DNA of 64,000 bases from Phytophthora sp. 'mugwort' (Eukaryota; Oomycota; Peronosporomycetes; Peronosporales; Peronosporaceae): NCBI GenBank assembly GCA_033558025.1, contig JAUCEF010000006.1, positions 3,720,001 to 3,784,000 of the forward strand. The letters are read 5' to 3'. Below, piece by piece: positions 32,880 through 43,849 of this stretch. Position 1 is the stretch's first letter. The number at the start of each line of letters is the position of its first letter. The notes under the pieces were generated by a model that saw only the letters and a list, made by a program, of their open reading frames with translations, had not been told where the DNA came from and did not search any database. Position numbers and translations under genes: made by a program.

Positions 32880-34140
32880 GTGTGTTACCGTTGCGCGGTG
32901 GTCACAACGTGTCAGGGGCGGTTGTGATATTGCAGATCAAGATAAGATGGAAGTTGACCGGCAGCCGGAAGATCCACGTCGGCAGCGGCAGCCATAACAG
33001 CGTCAAGGTGATGGATTCGGAACATGCGACACGTCTGTATATGGTACGGATCCTGGATCCGTTCCGTGGGGTAAGGTCTAAGTACTAGATCCGATCAGTG
33101 TAGTGCACACTGGGTTGAAGATCCGTAGCTAAAGGGAGGTAGAGTGGAGACGCGTGGCCAGGAATAGGTCAGAGATGGGATCCTGGTTATAAGTAATCCG
33201 TAGGACAGGTTTTGGGATGGGATCCGAAGGTAGATAGGCTAAGGTATAAAAATCAGAACCGAATTTACACTGGAAGACAGACTTGACTATAGTATAGGGG
33301 ATCTCTATTGGCCCCATACATAGACCAAGTCTAAACTTTGGCGATCTTCCTGTACACGCTGCAGCCCCTGGATAGCTTGGCCAGGTCATGCTCGCCCTTT
33401 GGTTTCTCAACCCCCCTCAGGATCCCGCTACTGGAGGCGGTAAGCCTCGTAAAGGAACAAGGACAACTCCGATACGGAGCAAGGACACCTCAAGAAGGAA
33501 CAACTTCGAATCTCGCATTTCTATTACGGATCCACAAGGTCTACGCAAGAGCTCAAGACCAAGCTGACACCGGATCCCGTGCGCAGTAACACCCGCGCGG
33601 ACCCCCCCCAGTCCCCACAACGACGTCCAAGGCCCACCCAGTGCGCATCTCGTGTCAACGAGAGAGCAGTACTAGCCCGCCGACGGGTACACAAGGTGAA
33701 CCACTCAGCAACAACACGGCCGTCGGAGGACCCCATCCGTTAGTCGGTGTCTGGGCGCAGTGCGTGTGAGTTGGGATCCTACTGAAATTCAGTGGATCCA
33801 CTCCACCACATTAACGCGTTTGAAGATGCGAGTCGGAAGGAGAAAGGATGGCCCGAGATTCGGCGCAGTACTCGGCTATCGGAAGCAAATGCTGTTGTGG
33901 ATGAGTAGAACTACTCTTCTAGCTGAAGGGGTAGTTTCTACTCGGGGTCCCCTTTGAAACGCTCGGGCTTTGGATATTTGCGTATTTTAAATTTTTACTG
34001 CACGGTTTGGACCGTACCTACATGGAACTGAAAAACATGAGACTGGGGTCTCTTATAAAGTGGAGAAATACTGATTAACGGGATGACTTATAGAACGCTA
34101 CGGGATGCTCCTTCACCCTGGAAGCACATAGAAAATCGGG
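32880..34140. other. Non-coding spacer, GATC-rich, possible LTR/leader
   Basis: No frame of note. GGATCC/GATC words are frequent until about 33800. A small hairpin TACTGAAATTCAGTGG lies near 33780, and TCTTATAAAGTGG near 34048 could be a promoter box. It may be the leader or LTR of the surrounding element. Confidence 0.35.
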
Positions 34141-34149
34141 GACACCTCT

Positions 34150-35871
34150 TCAAGACGGGCCGGTGTCGTTCTCGTTCTCGTCCTTCTTCCCATCGGATTC
34201 GTCTGCCGAGTCTTCGTCACTCTGGTATTTCTAGGACGACCCACTAGCTTCGCTCTCGGCCCCGCCATCTTTACCGCCATCGTCTTGCTCTCCTTCTGCG
34301 TCATCCGTAATAGGCGGCAACGCCGTGAACTTGCCGTCCTTGCCTCGAAGTGGGGAATCCCAGGGCATAGCGGCCTCCTTGGGATCGAATCCCGGAACGG
34401 TTGGAGTCACGTAAGTGCCGGCGTCCAGAGCCTTGTCTGCCTCGGTCTGGATATCCTTGATGTGAGCATCTCGGATAAGCTTGGCCCAGTCGCCCTTGCT
34501 GGTGTCCCCTACCCAGTGACTTTGTGCCGCACGCCCCGAAGTAGCGTCTCTCCGGATCCGGGCGAGAGCTAATTCACTGAGACGCTTCTGGTACATGGGC
34601 AGGGTCGGATCCAAGGCGTTCGTCTGCTCCAGGACTCTGGCAAGTTGCGGTAGCCTCCCCCGTCGTCGATACGGAGCGGCTTCAAGGCGTGCTTCATCTT
34701 GAGCTGATACGCATCCTTATCTCGACGCCAACCCCCCCCCCCAGTCTTGAATGAGAACGCCTGTGAAAGACTTGGCATCCTTAGGCGTTTTGCCGGGGGA
34801 GGCCCGCCCCACCAGAGAAGGTTCGGTTCCCACTTGACTCGAGGTGCTGCAAAAAGTTGAAGTACCCCCACGTCTCGATGCAGAGACTGAGGAAGCGAAG
34901 CCTTCCACGCACGGCCGCCAAATTCTGCTTGCGACGCTGCACTTGAGCCGACTTGGTCCTTCAAGGAGCGTGCAGCGCCCACTCAAAGAACATTGGCCGG
35001 AAAGCGTGCCAAAACCGCCAGTGGGCTACGTGCAACTTGGGATACGTGCCAGGATCGTACCAGAGATGTTGCCCTACCCAGGGGCACGCTCTTTCATAAG
35101 GTGACACGCCGAGCGCGTCTGCACGCCGATAGAGCTTCTCCAAGTCCTTTTTTCACGTCCGGAGGGACCCGGTCGGACAGATCAAACGCGATAAACGACT
35201 CTGCGACCGCTGCTGACGGTGAAGATACTGCGGGTTGCGCATTGGAAGCGAGTTTGCTCTCTTGGACGCTCGAGGTTTAGACTGGGACGAATCGTGAGCA
35301 GGAGGGCTGGAGCGCTTGCTCTGATTCTCGGTGAATCTTGGGTGGTCAGGGGGTCCAGTGTTGTCGAGCCGGAAGTGGAAGTAGGAGGATGGGGCTGCCA
35401 AAAGCGTCATGAGCGTCCTCCTCCTTTCCGTCGAGAAGCGCGTCAGCAATGTAGTCTAGGGTCTGAAGACCCGCGGACGCCTTATTCTTCGCGAGCACGG
35501 TACGCATCTTGATCCAGAAGGCCTGTTGGGCCAGCTTCTTGGCCAGCGGCATGAGGGGGCCTGCCTTCCCTTCGCGTTCCTGCGAGATCAGACCGGCGAT
35601 CCGCTTGGCGAGCGCCGCGTCTTGGGCTGCAAGAATCCTTGCGTTACTCGTGAGTGCTTGGGCAAGGATTGAAGAATGAGCTCGGTCTCTTCAAACCCCG
35701 AGCGAACCTTCTACAACTGTCAGTCAAGGCCCTTCTGGGACGAGGGAGGATTCTCGTGGATTGATAAAGGAGGTCTGGGAAAGATCCTGATGAGAGAAGG
35801 GTCTTTTGAGCGGATCCGACTTGCTGGGACCAGACGCTGAAAATTTCGTGGGTGCCAACCGTTAGAGCCAA
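34150..35871 (-). pseudogene. Second reverse-strand gag-like protein, broken
   Basis: Pieces in three frames read as one protein: KLAQQAFWIKMRTVLAKNKA, ALGVSPYERACPWVGQHLW, KLHVAHWRFWHAFRPMFFEW, YFNFLQHLESSGNR-like text, LKPLRIDDGGGYRNL, LPMYQKRLSELALARI and an acidic tail (YQSDEDSADESDGKKDENEN). A stop at 34231 (TAG) interrupts the acidic tail. Short G/C runs near 34734 mark a likely frameshift. No enzyme motif. It lies upstream of, and on the same strand as, the coiled-coil frame, and shares its GATC-rich composition. Confidence 0.5.
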
Positions 35872-36085
35872 TGAGAATGTTAAATGATTGACCCAGCGTA
35901 CCCTCTCTTTCGTGTCTCTCCTAGGGGCAGTACGTCTTTCGTTTAACTACAAGTGCTGCGGGTTCTTAATGAAGTTGCCCTTGAACGTCTCCGGGTGTCC
36001 AACGTCCGACCCGTAGAACCCCAGTAGCCCTCGAATACCTCACGGTCATTCCGGAATTAGCCAAGTCTGGGACGGTGATCTCCGG

Positions 36086-36586
36086 ATGAGGGCTTTCCTA
36101 GATGCTTCCCTCGACGAGTACGCTCGCGTAGCGTTACTACCGGCCTACTGCTCGGTAGGCCTATGCTGTGTGACAGTGTGGGTATTTACGACTCCTCTTC
36201 GAGACGTGGCGTGGACTTTCGGAGGAGCCATATGGCGAGTGGTATCATTGAATGGTGGGATGTGGAGTGCCTTCTTGTCTCGTTATCAAGAAGTCTTACG
36301 AGTTCGGGAAGTTCGAGGTCTGCATGGCTCTGCTTACGCCTTCGCACTGTGGGGCGCGTTGTTTGCGGTGCCGCTCGAAGAACTACAAGAGAACGCCTCG
36401 TCGTGCGGTCCGTTCGGACGAATGCTGCATACTTGGTGGTTTGCACTCTACACAACGCTCTACGAGTACTTACCTAACCTTTCATTGCAGACCCTTCACT
36501 CGATCGGCAAGTATTGCATCACCGTGAAAAAAGCTTTCGCAGCTACTTTCAGCCGTACCTGCGAAGTCATTCAAGCTGTTGGCTAG
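36086..36586 (+). CDS. Hypothetical multi-pass membrane protein
   Basis: 166 codons from ATG 36086. Hydrophobic segments near residues 17-38 (LLPAYCSVGLCCVTVWVF), 95-107 (AYAFALWGALFAVPL) and 122-136 (TWWFALYTTLYEYL). No family recognised. It sits between retroelement-like DNA and a transposon relic, so it may be an element-borne gene or a fragment of a larger gene continued in the next frame. Confidence 0.4.
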   Translation: MRAFLDASLDEYARVALLPAYCSVGLCCVTVWVFTTPLRDVAWTFGGAIWRVVSLNGGMWSAFLSRYQEVLRVREVRGLHGSAYAFALWGALFAVPLEELQENASSCGPFGRMLHTWWFALYTTLYEYLPNLSLQTLHSIGKYCITVKKAFAATFSRTCEVIQAVG

Positions 36587-36816
36587 ACGGTACTCTGTTC
36601 TTCCCGTTGGTCCTGCACTTGCCCATGACGGTGTACGACTTAGCTGAATACTTCCTCTGTGGGAGTGTGAGTGTAACGATCGTAATATCGTCCCTCAGCG
36701 GATTGAATGTTGTCTTCGAGTGGATTTCCTATGGTTTCTATTTTACTACTGGAGCATTTGCGTCGGGTTGTTCACGCACATGTGGCGTTTGGGAGACGTG
36801 GATGGTAAGCTGGTAA
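36571..36816 (+). CDS. Continuation: second membrane segment frame
   Basis: In another frame right after the previous stop: GTLFFPLVLHLPMTVYDLAE, then SVSVTIVISSLSGLNVVFEW and ISYGFYFTTGAF, two or three likely membrane helices. It could be joined to the first frame by an undetected intron or be separated by a frameshift. Confidence 0.35.
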   Translation, partial: SSCWLDGTLFFPLVLHLPMTVYDLAEYFLCGSVSVTIVISSLSGLNVVFEWISYGFYFTTGAFASGCSRTCGVWETWMVSW

Positions 36817-36819
36817 AGG

Positions 36820-37600
36820 CTGCCCCACTTCGGTTCTGAAGAACGCTATCAAGTGTGCCAAGAGAAACGCTTCTCATCGGACCCGCACTGAGCTACCAGC
36901 TTGCGTCAGCTTCGCTATAGCGATACGGAGGAACTGCACGACTTTCAAGGGGATACAAGCTGGAGCACGACGGTGGAGGTTGATGGTAAAGACATGTTTC
37001 GCTCGTCTCACTCGTTCGGATTGGAACCGCAACATGGACCTGCCCCATTCCGGGAGATACGCCGAGAACAGCGTACCGTAAGTCGGGGAGAATATCCCGA
37101 GTCCGGGTGGGCAGTACACCCGCCAGGGGTTCCGGCAATGGGTCCGGGTCGTGCTGCGGTGCTAGTGACACGGCCTCAAGGCCTCATCTCGCTCGCCGAA
37201 GGACTGCGACTTGTGAAACCCGCCGACCGATGTGACGGCCACCGCATCGAGGATGCTCTCTTCAGCAGTATGCTGCTTGAAGTCTGGTTGGGCCCTTAAC
37301 TTTAAGGAGGGTCGACCTAGACACTCAGGCTAACCGTTCTCTTAGTGGAACGGGCGAGGCGATACGGAATCACACGCGAGACAGTGGAACGGTTCGCGTA
37401 ATCGTGTGCCGCGGGCGGAGGGCAGGTAAGTGGTCCAAGTGGAAGGTCTGAGTTGGATGTACTACCGATGAGCAAGGTCTAGGAGATGTAGTTCGCGTAG
37501 TCTAGGTCTCAGTCGTAAATCTTCCCTGTAGGACTGAATCCAGCCCCAACCAACTAGGAAATCGTATTTTTCAGCCAAGCATTCTTTATTAACCTTTAAG
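36820..37600. other. Spacer, nothing recognised
   Basis: A 132-codon plus-strand frame (36901-37299) overlaps minus-strand frames of equal quality; none has a domain. Probably old repeat DNA. Confidence 0.3.
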
Positions 37601-37602
37601 TG

Positions 37603-37881
37603 TACCTATCTTCTAGCTACCCCAAACAAGACCGTACTCGTAACAGCTCGCAGGTATCCGACCGCTTGCAGAGGGAGGTGCGCGACAGCTGGCGGCGCGA
37701 GCGCAGCAAACTCGAGGCTGCAGCGGCTAAGGGAAAAAGCGGCCATCAAAAACTTCGAGCCATTGGAGTCGGTCCCGTCCTTACTAGCGCTTTAGAGGAG
37801 GAGGTTGTTGTCTGGGTTAATGATCTTCGAAGCGAAGGTATCCCTGTATCGACACAGATGCTATGGCCGGTCGGTTTCTAA
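37603..37881 (+). pseudogene. CENP-B/Tc5-type helix-turn-helix, transposon relic
   Basis: SGHQKLRAIGVGPVLTSALE followed by EEEVVVWVNDLRSEGIPVST matches the DNA-binding half of pogo/CENP-B-type transposases (LxxALExELxxWVxxxRxxGxPVS). It stops after a few more residues and no DDE domain follows, so only the N-terminal part remains. Confidence 0.6.
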
Positions 37882-37889
37882 ATAAAACA

Positions 37890-38205
37890 TACTTTTTTAG
37901 GATTCGTCAATTCTCGACACATCAACTCTTAGCGATATCCCTACCTCTAGGTACATGTGGTGTTTCTGTTAACATGCGAAATGCGGTAAGTCATTGCATG
38001 TACAAACTTATGGTTATCAATGTACTGCATTGAATAGGAACGAGATGTTGACTGAACGAAGCACTCTTAAGTAGCACCAACGGATGTCGTTCCAACCTTC
38101 CGTAACATTCAATCACCGCCCATTTCGGGTGTCAAACGTTGCTATCCACCAGTTAAGGGTACCGAATTTCCGTTTTCGGGTGTAATAGCGCACTCTAGCC
38201 AACCA
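37890..38205. other. Upstream region of eIF3e
   Basis: Two copies of TTTCGGGTGT (38124 and 38173) lie upstream of the eIF3e initiator. A close relative (TTTCGGGTGC) occurs at 55690. No gene seen. Confidence 0.35.
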
Positions 38206-38210
38206 GCCAC

Positions 38211-38217
38211 TCATTCC
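38211..38217 (+). promoter_or_regulatory. Oomycete initiator element for eIF3e
   Basis: CCACTCATTCCCGT carries TCATTCC, a very good fit to the oomycete initiator, 72 bp before the ATG. Confidence 0.55.
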
Positions 38218-38282
38218 CGTGAGCCACCGAGGTCCAAGCAGCGCTTCCCCCTCGCCCCCCCACTAGCACCAGTCCAAGCAAC

Positions 38283-39795
38283 ATGAGTAGCCACGAGGAG
38301 ACGGATGCGTCCGCGCCAGGCGTGAGCGTTCCGCCCGAAGCCAAGTTCGATCTGACGAACCGCCTGGCTCCCTTCATGGACCTGCACTTCATGTTCCCGC
38401 TCATCGACTTTCTGTCTAGCAGTGAGCTGTATGATGAGGCGCAGCTCATGGCAGCCAAGCTGGCGCTGCTCAAGCCCACCAACATGGCCGACTTTGCTGT
38501 GGAGATTCACCAGACGCTGCATGACACGGACGATGTGCCCGAAGAGTTCGAGACCCGCCGCGGTGAGATCCTGGACGCTCTCAGCTTCGCCAAGAGCGAG
38601 TGCGGCCCCATGCTGGATCTTATCGAGGACGAAGAGAAGATCATGCAACTACAGAGCGAAAACCTGCTCAACGCGAGCCATCTCGAGCAGAACGAGGGCG
38701 TACGTGATAGCTACAGGACTGAACAGACCCAGAGAGATGATTAGAGAGCACTGACGACTCTTTCTCTCTATTGATATTCGATATGTAGATTACACCTGCT
38801 GTCCTGGACGGACTATACAAGTACGCCAAGCTGCAGTACGAGTGCGGCAACTACCAGGACTGCCTCACCTATTTGACGTACTATGGCGTACTCATTCCCA
38901 ACTCATCGGAGCAGTACCTGAACGCGCTGTGGGGAAAGCTTGCTGCTGAGATCCTCATCTTCCGTTGGGACGACGCACTGGCCGACATCTCCCGCATCAG
39001 CGACGTCATTGAGAACAGCGTATGTGCCTCTTGGGTCTGTCTATTTGCTTCCATGTGCTGACACTTTGTTGTTGTCGTTGTTTTTGTTTCCGACGATAGA
39101 CCATTATGAGCCCGGTGGAGCAGCTCCAGCAGCGTACGTGGCTGCTGCACTGGTCGTTGTTCGTGTTCGCATGGCACGAGGAGGGACGCGACGCTATCGT
39201 GGACTTCATGCTGCAGTCACGCTGCGTGGAGGCCATTCAGAGCAACGCGCCCTGGCTCCTACGCTATCTGTGCGCTGGCGTGATCCTGCACAAACGTCGC
39301 CGCAATCTCATTAAAGACCTGCTACGTGTGCTCCGCGTGGACGACAAGGGCTACCATGACCCGATCGTGGACTTCGTTGAGTGCTTGTTCATTAACTTTG
39401 ACTTCGAATCGGCCCAGGAGAAGCTACGTGAGTGCGAGGTGGTGCTGGCCAGCGACTTTTTCCTGTACGAGAAGAACTCGACGGACTTTATGGAGGCCGC
39501 GCGTCTGGCTATCTTCGAGATGTACTGCCGCGTGCACCGCACCATCGACATGAAGGCGCTGTCGTCGAAGTTGGCGATGCAGGAGGACGGTGAGGCTGAG
39601 AAATGGATCGTCAACCTGATCCGTAACGCTCGTCTCGACGCCAAGATCGACTCTCAGGATGGACGCATTGTCATGGGCATGCCGCAGAACTCGGTCCACC
39701 GCCAGGTGATCGACAAGACTCGCGACCTCGCTGCACGGACCTGCAGTATGGTGGCGCAATTTGAGCGCATGGGCAAGCGAAAGACCTTCCAGTGA
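38283..39795 (+). CDS. EIF3E: Translation initiation factor 3 subunit E (Int6)
   Basis: Subunit of the eIF3 complex that helps load mRNA on the 40S ribosome. Three exons: 38283-38699, 38789-39019 and 39100-39795; 447 residues, as in other eukaryotes. The N-terminus (FDLTNRLAPFMDLHFMFPLI) and LYKYAKLQYECGNY, LWGKLAAEIL, QLQQRTWLLHWSLFVF, FVECLFINFDFESAQEKLRE and the PCI domain ending KWIVNLIRNARLDAKIDSQ all match the family. Introns are 89 and 80 nt. The N-terminal extension of about 20 residues before FDLT is longer than in animals. Confidence 0.96.
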
Positions 39796-39799
39796 GCAT

Positions 39800-40310
39800 G
39801 AGCTCTCTGGATGCTGGACGCGCACGGACCCGAGTCGCACCACAAGCAGCAACGCCAGTTCGATTTGTGTTCCACTCCCAGTAGCAATAGGCACGTTTGA
39901 GGGAGTGTCAGCGCGAAATGAGGCGGCGAACTGTGCCGATGAGGCGTGTGGCACCACTTCGACTCGGCCCAATCAGCAGCGGATAGGAGGAACACCGCAG
40001 GAATGGAGCAGGTGAGCAGAGGAGACTAAATATATAGTAGACCAGTGCGTGGTTTTTTCGAGACTCGTTCATCGGTTGTCTGTTGCTGCGCTCAACTGCC
40101 ACGTGCTGTTGTTATCACCTGAAGTTTCATCCGCGCCAATGATTTTGCTCGACGTCGTGTTTCAAGACTGGGTTTTGCTTGTCCATTTGGAACGGGATCG
40201 TACAGGTCGTTTCGGGTCGTTTTCAGAGGTTTCTTGCATCGATCGCGTTGATGGTCTCCATTTGATCCACACAGGCTCTTGCTCTGCTGGGGCGCAGTCT
40301 ACGAACTGCG
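39800..40310. other. Spacer between eIF3e and the membrane protein gene
   Basis: No gene or repeat recognised; it must contain the eIF3e terminator and the next promoter. Confidence 0.4.
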
Positions 40311-42023
40311 ATGGAGTCCAGAAGACAAGACTTTCCCAGACCGAATGCAGTCTGGCAACGACCAGGGACGCTTTATTTGCTCGGTGGAGGCTGGATCCTC
40401 TTCGTGTGCTGGTTTGTCGGATCACTTGCAGGTTTAGACAAACGCATCGCCCACAATCGGTCCCTTCTCATCCGTAGTCAGGTTACCGATGACAGCTACT
40501 CGCAGCAAGTCTTACTGCAGATCCCAGCAGCAGAATCTGAGCAGACAGTCGAAGAGTTCAAGCTTGAAGTTGAGTCAAGTCAGGAAATACTCCCCATGAG
40601 TGATGCATTCTACACGAGCAACTACAGCGAGAACGATACGTCGACTACCATCATTTTCAACGTGTTCAAGGGCAGACCCAAAGCACTCGCAGTGCAATTA
40701 ATAAAGGCACTGACACAAAAGCACGTTTCGGCGACCGAGGTCTGGGTCATGTGCTTTAACTCGCCCATGGAGAAGAAATATCGACACGTAGTTGATGCAA
40801 TCAAGGCGAAATATCCCGCTCTAGCTCACAAAGTCAAGTTTACAGTGTCCGATTTCAACTACAAATTCCACGGACGATTCCTATTGGCCTACATGGCCAC
40901 CACCAAGTACGTGTTGATTGTCGATGATGATAAGGCTATTGATGGAGACACAGTGAACGATTATCTTAATTACATGAAGATCCACAAAGGTGTGTGGGGC
41001 AACAATGGCCACCGTCGAGCAGCGACGTTCGAGGGCTACAAGAGCTGGCCTCGAAATTTCACGGGCGAACCATGGGCAGAGCAGGATTATCTCAGCGGAA
41101 TGTGGTTTCTAGAGCAGTCGTGGCTCGAGTATTTCATGAAAGAGCGTCTACCGTCATGGGCCACATCGGAAGACATGCACCTTTCTCATGTAATGCGCAA
41201 GTACCTCAATCTGAACACGTACGCGGGTCGGGTAGCGATCGGGAAGACGCTTCCCCGTAAGCCGAACGAAGTTCAGGCAACGCAAGGATCAGCACTGGAC
41301 CTTCGTGAGTTCATCTTTGACCACGAACTCGGTCGTGGCAACAAGATCGTCAGTGTTGATTCACCAATTCAGACGCTCGTGTACGCAGAGACAGTGGGCG
41401 ATCTCGACGACTATTTAGCCAAACTGGACGCGTGCCCATCGAGCAATGGCAGCATGTCTGTCAGTGTCGGAGAAGCCAACCGTACAGAGGTTGGAGGACC
41501 TTGGTGTCATGGTGGGAAGACGGCGGCTGTGTTCCGCGGTGCCAAGGAGCAGGACGTCAACGGCCTCATCGCAGTCGCCGAGAAGCTCTGCACCAAAACC
41601 GAATGCGAATACTTCAGTGTTAAGCCCAACATCCGCCACGGTATCCGATACTTTAACATGCGTGAAGGTTACGGCCAAGCGAGCTCGGACGTGGAGATCC
41701 CCTTCCAAACAGGCGCGTCAGACGTGATGCTGTCGCTGGTGGGTATCCTTAACAACGTATTGCCCGATACATTGTTTGTGCCGGACGTGAAGTCGCTCTC
41801 GTGGCCGGAGACGGACGTCAAGAAGCGCAACCGACTGCGGATTTACCACCGCACGGTGCTACTGGCCGTGGACATTCACCGGAACTCGAAAACGAACGGT
41901 AAGGTGCTCGAGGGGGAGGTGAAGGACGAATGGTTAATCACGGACGACTTTCCCTCTGGAATGGAGACGTTCATTTGGCAGCGAGGCATGTCGACAGAGG
42001 AGCCACTCAATTACTTGTCATAG
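40311..42023 (+). CDS. Type II membrane protein, glycosyltransferase-like
   Basis: 570 residues, no intron. A short basic cytosolic N-terminus is followed by one membrane anchor (about 20-42, LYLLGGGWILFVCWFVGSLA), the layout of Golgi transferases. The lumenal part has a GT-A-like region: a DDD motif in YVLIVDDDKAIDGDTV (205-207), which would hold the metal and sugar nucleotide, and an acidic ATSEDMHLS (about 284-292) that could act as the catalytic or acceptor loop. Several N-glycosylation sites (NYSEND, NFTGEP) support a lumenal position. The C-terminal 200 residues were not recognised. The family and substrate are unknown to me. Confidence 0.6.
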   Translation: MESRRQDFPRPNAVWQRPGTLYLLGGGWILFVCWFVGSLAGLDKRIAHNRSLLIRSQVTDDSYSQQVLLQIPAAESEQTVEEFKLEVESSQEILPMSDAFYTSNYSENDTSTTIIFNVFKGRPKALAVQLIKALTQKHVSATEVWVMCFNSPMEKKYRHVVDAIKAKYPALAHKVKFTVSDFNYKFHGRFLLAYMATTKYVLIVDDDKAIDGDTVNDYLNYMKIHKGVWGNNGHRRAATFEGYKSWPRNFTGEPWAEQDYLSGMWFLEQSWLEYFMKERLPSWATSEDMHLSHVMRKYLNLNTYAGRVAIGKTLPRKPNEVQATQGSALDLREFIFDHELGRGNKIVSVDSPIQTLVYAETVGDLDDYLAKLDACPSSNGSMSVSVGEANRTEVGGPWCHGGKTAAVFRGAKEQDVNGLIAVAEKLCTKTECEYFSVKPNIRHGIRYFNMREGYGQASSDVEIPFQTGASDVMLSLVGILNNVLPDTLFVPDVKSLSWPETDVKKRNRLRIYHRTVLLAVDIHRNSKTNGKVLEGEVKDEWLITDDFPSGMETFIWQRGMSTEEPLNYLS

Positions 42024-42029
42024 TTATCG

Positions 42030-43205
42030 ATATATGCATCGCCATGCGTAGAAACATTTTTTGCCATTTTTCGCTATATAAATGAAACCCGCCAATCATA
42101 CTTTGAAAAACAGTAAGACAATCCTCTCGGTCGTGATATCCTGAATTGTGATTCACTCCACGGAGAGATACGAGGAGGGGATCCCAATGACCGACACCAT
42201 ACAAGCACATGCTAAACGTGCCTCTAACCTCTACTTTTTACAGAAAAAATTATCACTACGTAAAGGTGCTTAATTATTGCTAAGGTCCGTTTGGTGCAGG
42301 ACGTCCGAAAAAGTCGAACAACTTCGACTTTTGTTCTTGCGGCCTTGCTTACGCGCAAGCTCCTCTCTAAACACTCTCTGCACCGTTCGAAGTCCACATC
42401 GCCTCTTGTCCGCGACTGTTCTCACTCCATGGAGGCTCTACCCGACAGAAATCTTCGTCTGTTGGTTCATCCGCGACGATGTTCTCTTCCGGTGGGTTCA
42501 ACAGCTCTTTGACCGACACATGATTCGAGGGTGCAGACGCGACAGCAGATGTGCCAGGTCGTTCATGATGCCGTCCTCCTCGTCTGACCCCGCCTCACTT
42601 GACTGAGAGATGGATGCTCGGAGTAGTGGCGATATATTTGAAGCTGCTGCGCGCTAGATAGCCGAGTGCGGGTAGATGAAGTGGTAGGAGACAGCATCAG
42701 AGCTACGAGTCGAGGCTGAGAAAACGAATGTGAGAGAGCAGAATGCTGTTGAGGTTTGCCTGTCGAGATCACGAGTAGATACTTGTCTATGTATTGACTA
42801 CAAAATGGTCAGCACTGTCACGGTGCTCATGGAATATGTCATGTCACTGGTACGTGATCTGCTCACCAAGCTGGAGAGCTAGTATTGGTTTTGCTCCTTG
42901 GATGCAACCAGCAGGTTTTTGGGCTGTTATGATGGCTCGACGGGGGCGGAATTCCGGCGTCTAGCTGTGCGCCAGTACCTTTTGAGTGGCTCCGAATGCC
43001 TTTTGGCTCGAAGGACGTACCAATGATGTGACAGGCCACTGTCACACGGGTGCCACCGCGAGTGCGCGGTGGCCAATCAGAGCCCACTATAGATTTAATG
43101 GTTGGGACGGTCTCGAGTGTCGAGACCGTCTCGACAAACAAACAGAATCAAATTTCCTACCAACTTCCCAATGCGCTAGTGTAAGCTAGTAACGGCCTCA
43201 AGCCG
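42030..43205. other. Spacer with traces of a transposase on the - strand
   Basis: Around 42420-42540 the minus strand reads HVSVKELLNPPEENIV with DEPTDEDFC after it, similar to the end of CENP-B/jerky-type transposases. It is short and broken. The rest shows no gene. Confidence 0.3.
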
Positions 43206-43211
43206 TTACAA

Positions 43212-43830
43212 ATGATCGACCAGCGGCTAATCGACAACGCCTTGTGGAGTTTCGTACAACCTCGAGGCGGATGGACTACTTATGCCACACGTGTCCGCCA
43301 AGCTGAAGACGCAACTCAGCGCGGCCAACATGGTGAGGGGAGAACTCAGCTAAGGGCCAAGCCGAGTTGCTCGACCAAGTTTGAAGCAGATAATCGAGGC
43401 TTAACCGAGACGGATCCCCGCCGCTCCAGGATTGGAAGATGGATCAGATGGTAACATGTTTTAAAGCGGAGAATCCGATGCATTCAAACACGCCCCGGTG
43501 TTCGAACGTCGGTCATTCGTGGATGACATCTGTTTTGCTGGGAAAACTTTTGATGAATGTTTGACCACGTTAGACCGACTACTGACCCGATTCGACGAGT
43601 GCAGAATCAGCATCAGTTTCACCAATAGCATAGTTTTGTGCAACACATAGTTAATTTTCTCTCTCATGGGATCTCGCCGAGTATTTTTGTCACTCCAAAG
43701 AAGTTGGCAAAAACAAAGCTGAGTTGCCGTTCCCGGAATCGGAGAAGGGAAAACAAGCTTTCCTGGGAGCACTGAAAGGCCCGATCTGCCAGATCCCGTA
43801 CGTCCGAACCTGTATGTCGATCTGCCAGAA
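43212..43830 (+). pseudogene. Ty3/gypsy reverse transcriptase relic
   Basis: RQRLIDNALWSFVQPRGGW-like text starts at 43212. After a frameshift the palm motif appears as FVDDICFAGKTFDECLTTLD (xxDD box near 43520), then LLTRFDECRISISFT and, after a stop and another shift, traces of the FLSHE...PFPE block. These are the usual gypsy RT blocks of oomycetes. Nothing of RNase H or integrase follows. Confidence 0.65.
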
Positions 43831-43849
43831 AGCATGCGCTGATCCGATC

